A DNA stretch of 9,844 nucleotides from an uncultured Collinsella sp. GTDB lineage: Bacteria; Actinomycetota; Coriobacteriia; Coriobacteriales; Coriobacteriaceae. Location: contig UQTD01000065.1 of NCBI GenBank assembly GCA_900543845.1, positions 1 to 9,844 on the forward strand, read 5' to 3'. The position numbers and the translations under genes are program-made. Below, piece by piece: positions 7,985-9,844 of the stretch; positions within the stretch are counted from its first letter, which is position 1, and the number at the start of each line of letters is the position of its first letter. Under the pieces are notes generated by a model that was given only the letters and a program-made list of their open reading frames with translations, searched no databases and was not told the origin of the DNA.

Positions 7985-8082
7985 CGAATGCACCAACAGA
8001 TTGTCTGCGCGCTAGCACGTCGGGCAACGGAGCAGCACGGGCCCTCCGGTCATGCGCACCGCTCGCGCCCGCGATGTCGCCG

Positions 8083-8152
8083 AGCGAGCTATCCACGCTT
8101 AGGGCTCCAACCAAGCAAGTCGCCCGCGCTCAGCAGGTCCCTAAGCGAGCTA
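8083..8152 (-). repeat. Structured 3' end of the DUF2798 gene: 9-bp inverted plus direct repeats
   Basis: CGCTTAGGG (8096-8104) and CCCTAAGCG (8139-8147) are exact complements about 34 bp apart, starting directly after the DUF2798 stop codon. A 9-bp direct repeat, AGCGAGCTA, occurs at 8083-8091 and 8144-8152; the second copy contains the stop codon. In the mRNA this would fold into a long-looped hairpin at the start of a 3' untranslated region of about 165 nt. No open reading frame or known RNA family is recognisable between here and the terminator. Confidence 0.5.
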
Positions 8153-8698
8153 CTCGCACTCAGAAGCCATAGCCTGCTCCAAGAGCTCGGCATGCTCCTC
8201 CTCGAAAACCGTCCCCACAGGGAAGGCGCGACGGAAGACGAAGCGGGAAATCGGACCGGCTACCAAAAGGTTCCACGGCAGCGCCATCACAAAATTATGC
8301 GGGATGTTGATCATCCAGATCGCGGGCACGGAATACAGGTTCGCAAGGATGCCGCCGGGCATGTGCGTCAGACCCTCGCACGCGCCGTAAAGCGACATGA
8401 TGATGACCATGGGAACGACCATGCAGGAGCTGACGGCGAGCGTCATGGCAAGTGGCGAGCTCTTGCCCGGCGTGACCAAGTACTTAAAGGCGAAACCCTT
8501 GGCGAGCGGGCTGGCGACGAACCAGTCGCAGCACATGGCAAAAATGTAGGCAACGGGGAAGCCGAGCCACGCAGCGGCAACGACCTCGCCGTTGATGGCC
8601 CCGTGCTGCAGGGCAACGTTGTAGATGCTCATCCAGAGCACCATGCAAAAGCACATGATAAAGGTGAACAGCAGGCTCTCTCGTTTGTTGATAGGCAT
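8150..8698 (-). CDS. DUF2798-type integral membrane protein with two tandem repeats
   Basis: The 182-residue protein has four predicted membrane segments at about 8-29, 39-61, 82-104 and 118-147, and a short acidic cytoplasmic tail (about 164-182). The halves look like two copies of a two-helix DUF2798 unit: residues 7-70 and 80-157 each have a Met-rich first helix (FIMCFCMVLWMSIYNVAL; AVSSCMVVPMVIIMSLYGAC) followed by a second helix and a basic segment. Single DUF2798 proteins are usually about half this length. Biochemical function is unknown for the family; there are no catalytic motifs. The start is ATG at 8698, preceded by AAAGGA about 11 nt upstream. A longer TTG reading frame from 8758 would run into the leader hairpin and lacks a ribosome binding site. 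It is monocistronic, between hairpin 8742-8793 and terminator 7951-7984. Confidence 0.85.
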   Translation of the reverse strand: MPINKRESLLFTFIMCFCMVLWMSIYNVALQHGAINGEVVAAAWLGFPVAYIFAMCCDWFVASPLAKGFAFKYLVTPGKSSPLAMTLAVSSCMVVPMVIIMSLYGACEGLTHMPGGILANLYSVPAIWMINIPHNFVMALPWNLLVAGPISRFVFRRAFPVGTVFEEEHAELLEQAMASECE

Positions 8699-8741
8699 AA
8701 AGGGCAAAATCCTTTCTGTGTTACGCCGCGGCACCACGCAA

Positions 8742-8793
8742 CAAAAACGGGCGGGCAAGATGGAGCTGTTGGGACTTCATCTCGCCCGCCCGT
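8742..8793 (-). terminator. Long GC-rich hairpin with T-run in the DUF2798 leader (terminator or attenuator)
   Basis: Arms ACGGGCGGGC (8747-8756) and GCCCGCCCGT (8784-8793) are perfect 10-bp complements. After one mismatch the helix continues for eight more pairs (one G-U), leaving a 9-nt loop. On the minus strand it is followed by TTTTTGTT, the form of a strong intrinsic terminator; on the plus strand no T-run follows. It ends about 48 nt before the DUF2798 start codon, too little room for a separate promoter, ribosome binding site and leader. It may terminate transcripts from the right, or be an attenuator in the DUF2798 leader. Confidence 0.75.
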
Positions 8794-9099
8794 GGTACGT
8801 GCGTCTGCGACTACTTATGTGGTGGAACTACCCTAACACGAACGGCGCGCGCTTCGTAAGCGTTGAGTTTGTGAAGATACACGGTAAAAACGATCCTTGG
8901 GGACGGGGGCCGGTCTTCGAGGAGGACCAGGAGCCGCGTCGGCGATAGACCAAAGGTGTCGTATGCGGCTTTCCCTTATTCTTTATATATCCCTCTAGGC
9001 AGCATTGCCCATCTCTGAACCATCCTTCACGCATAAATAAGCCTAAACAAGTCTGATGCGGGGCGAGTTCGTTATGGCATTCTCCTTCTGCGGACAGCG
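8794..9099. other. Non-coding gap between the DUF2798 and SHOCT genes
   Basis: I see no credible gene here; a 68-codon minus-strand frame (8828-9034) has no ribosome binding site and no domain. On the minus strand a weak extended -10, TG-T-TAGGGT (8830-8835), could serve DUF2798, but its -35 is poor. An AT-rich patch lies at 8980-8992. Small stems are CGCTT/AAGCG (8850-8862) and GGTC/GACC within 8912-8928. The stretch at 8886-8907, containing ATCCTTGGGGACGGG, looks like a fragment of a dispersed palindromic element, which I cannot confirm. No terminator is evident for the SHOCT gene. Confidence 0.4.
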
Positions 9100-9390
9100 C
9101 TACTTGATAAGTTCGCTCTTCTTCTTGTCGAACTCCTCTTGGGTGATAACCCCCTTCTCAAGGAGCTCCTTGTACTTCAGGAGAGTATCGGCATCTCCGC
9201 CCCTCTTGTCGGGGAGCACTGCCGCCACGATTACACCGATTAAACCCGTGATAAGCCCGAGAAGGGCAAAGGCGCTGTAGCTGTAGCCCTTCTTGCTCGC
9301 GATATTGCCGGACGCGATGGCACAGACAGCCAACGGAACGAGAATGATAATGAATTCAGGACCCTTCAGTCCAAACGTGTAGACCTCCAC
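9100..9390 (-). CDS. Small membrane protein with C-terminal SHOCT domain (start uncertain)
   Basis: Two membrane segments (PEFIIILVPLAVCAIA and SAFALLGLITGLIGVIVAAV) separated by a short basic loop are followed by an acidic linker and a C-terminal SHOCT domain (LLKYKELLEKGVITQEEF then DKKKSELIK). SHOCT is a short oligomerisation-type motif of unknown precise role, common in small bacterial membrane proteins. The start is unclear. The in-frame GTG at 9390 gives 96 residues but has no upstream ribosome binding site. A strong GGAGGT (9383-9388) instead lies 4 nt before an in-frame ACG codon (9376-9378), followed by FGLKGPEF, which looks like the usual beginning of such proteins. An ATG at 9483 would add 31 residues with no domain and would read through a possible -10 (TATAGA, about 9413-9418). 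I chose the first canonical start codon near the Shine-Dalgarno. Composition is less GC-rich than the rest of the window. Confidence 0.7.
   Translation of the reverse strand: MEVYTFGLKGPEFIIILVPLAVCAIASGNIASKKGYSYSAFALLGLITGLIGVIVAAVLPDKRGGDADTLLKYKELLEKGVITQEEFDKKKSELIK
9383..9388 (-). promoter_or_regulatory. Strong Shine-Dalgarno facing an ACG codon
   Basis: The minus strand reads GGAGGT-CTAC-ACG-TTT, in frame with the SHOCT membrane protein. Strength and spacing are ideal for a start at the ACG, one base from ATG. A TATAGA -10-like element about 25 bp upstream would place the transcript start between 9400 and 9410, consistent with translation starting here rather than at 9483. Confidence 0.55.
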
Positions 9391-9488
9391 AATACAGAGT
9401 GATTTTTTGAATTCTATAAGTATGATGGGGAAATATCTCTTGGACACATGCTGAGAAAATGGCACTTCACAGAGTGAACTCATGCATC

Positions 9489-9514
9489 CTGTATTTGTTG
9501 CTCAACAAATACAG
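9489..9514. promoter_or_regulatory. 26-bp perfect palindrome between divergent SHOCT frames
   Basis: Arms CTGTATTTGTTG (9489-9500) and CAACAAATACAG (9503-9514) are exact 12-bp complements around a 2-bp centre. The AT-rich composition, two-fold symmetry and position between a minus-strand and a plus-strand reading frame fit a dimeric regulator's operator better than a terminator, since no T-run follows on either strand. The half-sites use words similar to those of the activase operator (CTGT, GTTG, TATT) but in a different order, so the same TetR need not bind both. Confidence 0.6.
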
Positions 9515-9584
9515 CAGACGGCTTCATATGCTTATGTCAATAAAACCGAACGGAAGGGGACTCATAAACCAGACTGAGGACAGA

Positions 9585-9761
9585 ATGAAGAGACTGAAGG
9601 AGCCTCGCGATAAGGGGTTTATCTACCAGGTTGAATTCGATGCCCAGTTGGAGAGGATATTGGGCAGCGGCGAGTGGTCTGCCAAGAAGACTGACAAGGG
9701 GTTTAAGTGCAACATGTCGTCGGCAGACAAAGAGCGAGGATACAGTCTCAAGCTAATTTAA
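9585..9761 (+). CDS. Short SHOCT-like reading frame, possibly a relic
   Basis: The 58-residue frame begins MKRLKEPRDKGFIYQVEF. Its first 25 or so residues align without gaps to the SHOCT domain of the neighbouring minus-strand gene, with 9 of 24 identical, including the K-G, I, Q and E-F-D positions. A Lys/Ser-rich tail of about 30 residues of no known family follows. I chose the ATG at 9585 because GAGGA (9576-9580) precedes it by 4 nt. The same frame is open back to an ATG at 9459, but that upstream part reads through the 26-bp palindrome and does not look like protein. Several consensus SHOCT positions are altered (Pro, Tyr and Val substitutions). Either this is a genuine tiny SHOCT protein or the 3' remnant of a longer decayed gene. 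Confidence 0.4.
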   Translation: MKRLKEPRDKGFIYQVEFDAQLERILGSGEWSAKKTDKGFKCNMSSADKERGYSLKLI

Positions 9762-9844
9762 CCGAGGACCGCAGGAAACTAGGATTCTTTCCCCATTACA
9801 GTCTGAAGTGGGCCACCGATAAATTTCGATGGCGAGCATTCGGC

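Noticed and set aside
7988..8836. 282-codon open frame on the plus strand spanning DUF2798 and both hairpins
   Set aside because: It runs antisense to the DUF2798 gene and through its terminator side and leader hairpin; it has no ribosome binding site or domain.
8828..9034. 68-codon minus-strand frame in the gap
   Set aside because: There is no ribosome binding site, it is low-complexity and GC-driven, and it has no recognisable domain.
9459..9584. Upstream extension of the plus-strand SHOCT-like frame
   Set aside because: The translation reads through the 26-bp palindrome, has no convincing ribosome binding site and no domain; the ATG at 9585 with GAGGA is better supported.
9762..9844. Possible insertion-sequence end at the right edge
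   Set aside because: Short minus-strand frames here looked vaguely like a transposase tail, but no family, inverted repeat or target duplication can be supported.

Overview
The window is GC-rich and coding is almost entirely on the minus strand. The gene content (an actinobacterial-type clpC, a giant fused acyl-CoA dehydratase activase, a duplicated DUF2798 membrane protein and small SHOCT-domain membrane proteins) suggests an anaerobic Coriobacteriia, most likely Collinsella or a close relative. That assignment is an inference from family content and composition; there is no rRNA or other marker gene here.

Layout, in minus-strand transcription order from the right: positions 9762-9844 hold nothing I recognise. 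At 9100-9761 there is a divergent pair of small SHOCT-domain reading frames, the plus-strand one short and possibly a relic. They flank a perfect 26-bp palindrome (9489-9514). This stretch is visibly less GC-rich than the rest. Positions 8794-9099 are a non-coding gap. A long GC-rich hairpin with a T-run (8742-8793) then lies in the leader of a four-helix DUF2798 protein (8150-8698). That gene has a structured 3' end and an intrinsic terminator (7951-7984).

Next comes a self-contained two-gene operon. A 1479-residue activase (7869-3430) carries two ASKHA ATPase/[4Fe-4S] activator modules, a DUF2229 module and a dehydratase-like tail. It overlaps by 17 bp a TetR-family regulator (3446-2757). 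Just upstream of the activase start, a perfect 21-bp palindrome (7919-7939) overlaps the promoter; the simplest reading is that the TetR protein binds it and autoregulates the operon.

The operon is followed by clpC (2564 to beyond position 1), the AAA+ unfoldase of the ClpCP protease, which has its own candidate promoter. A terminator-like hairpin sits between that promoter and the clpC ribosome binding site. The clpC 3' end lies outside the window, probably by only a few codons.

No tRNA, rRNA, CRISPR array or confident insertion sequence was seen. The points most worth checking are the TetR operator, the activase without dehydratase partners nearby, the two leader hairpins (clpC and DUF2798), and the SHOCT gene that has an excellent Shine-Dalgarno in front of an ACG codon.
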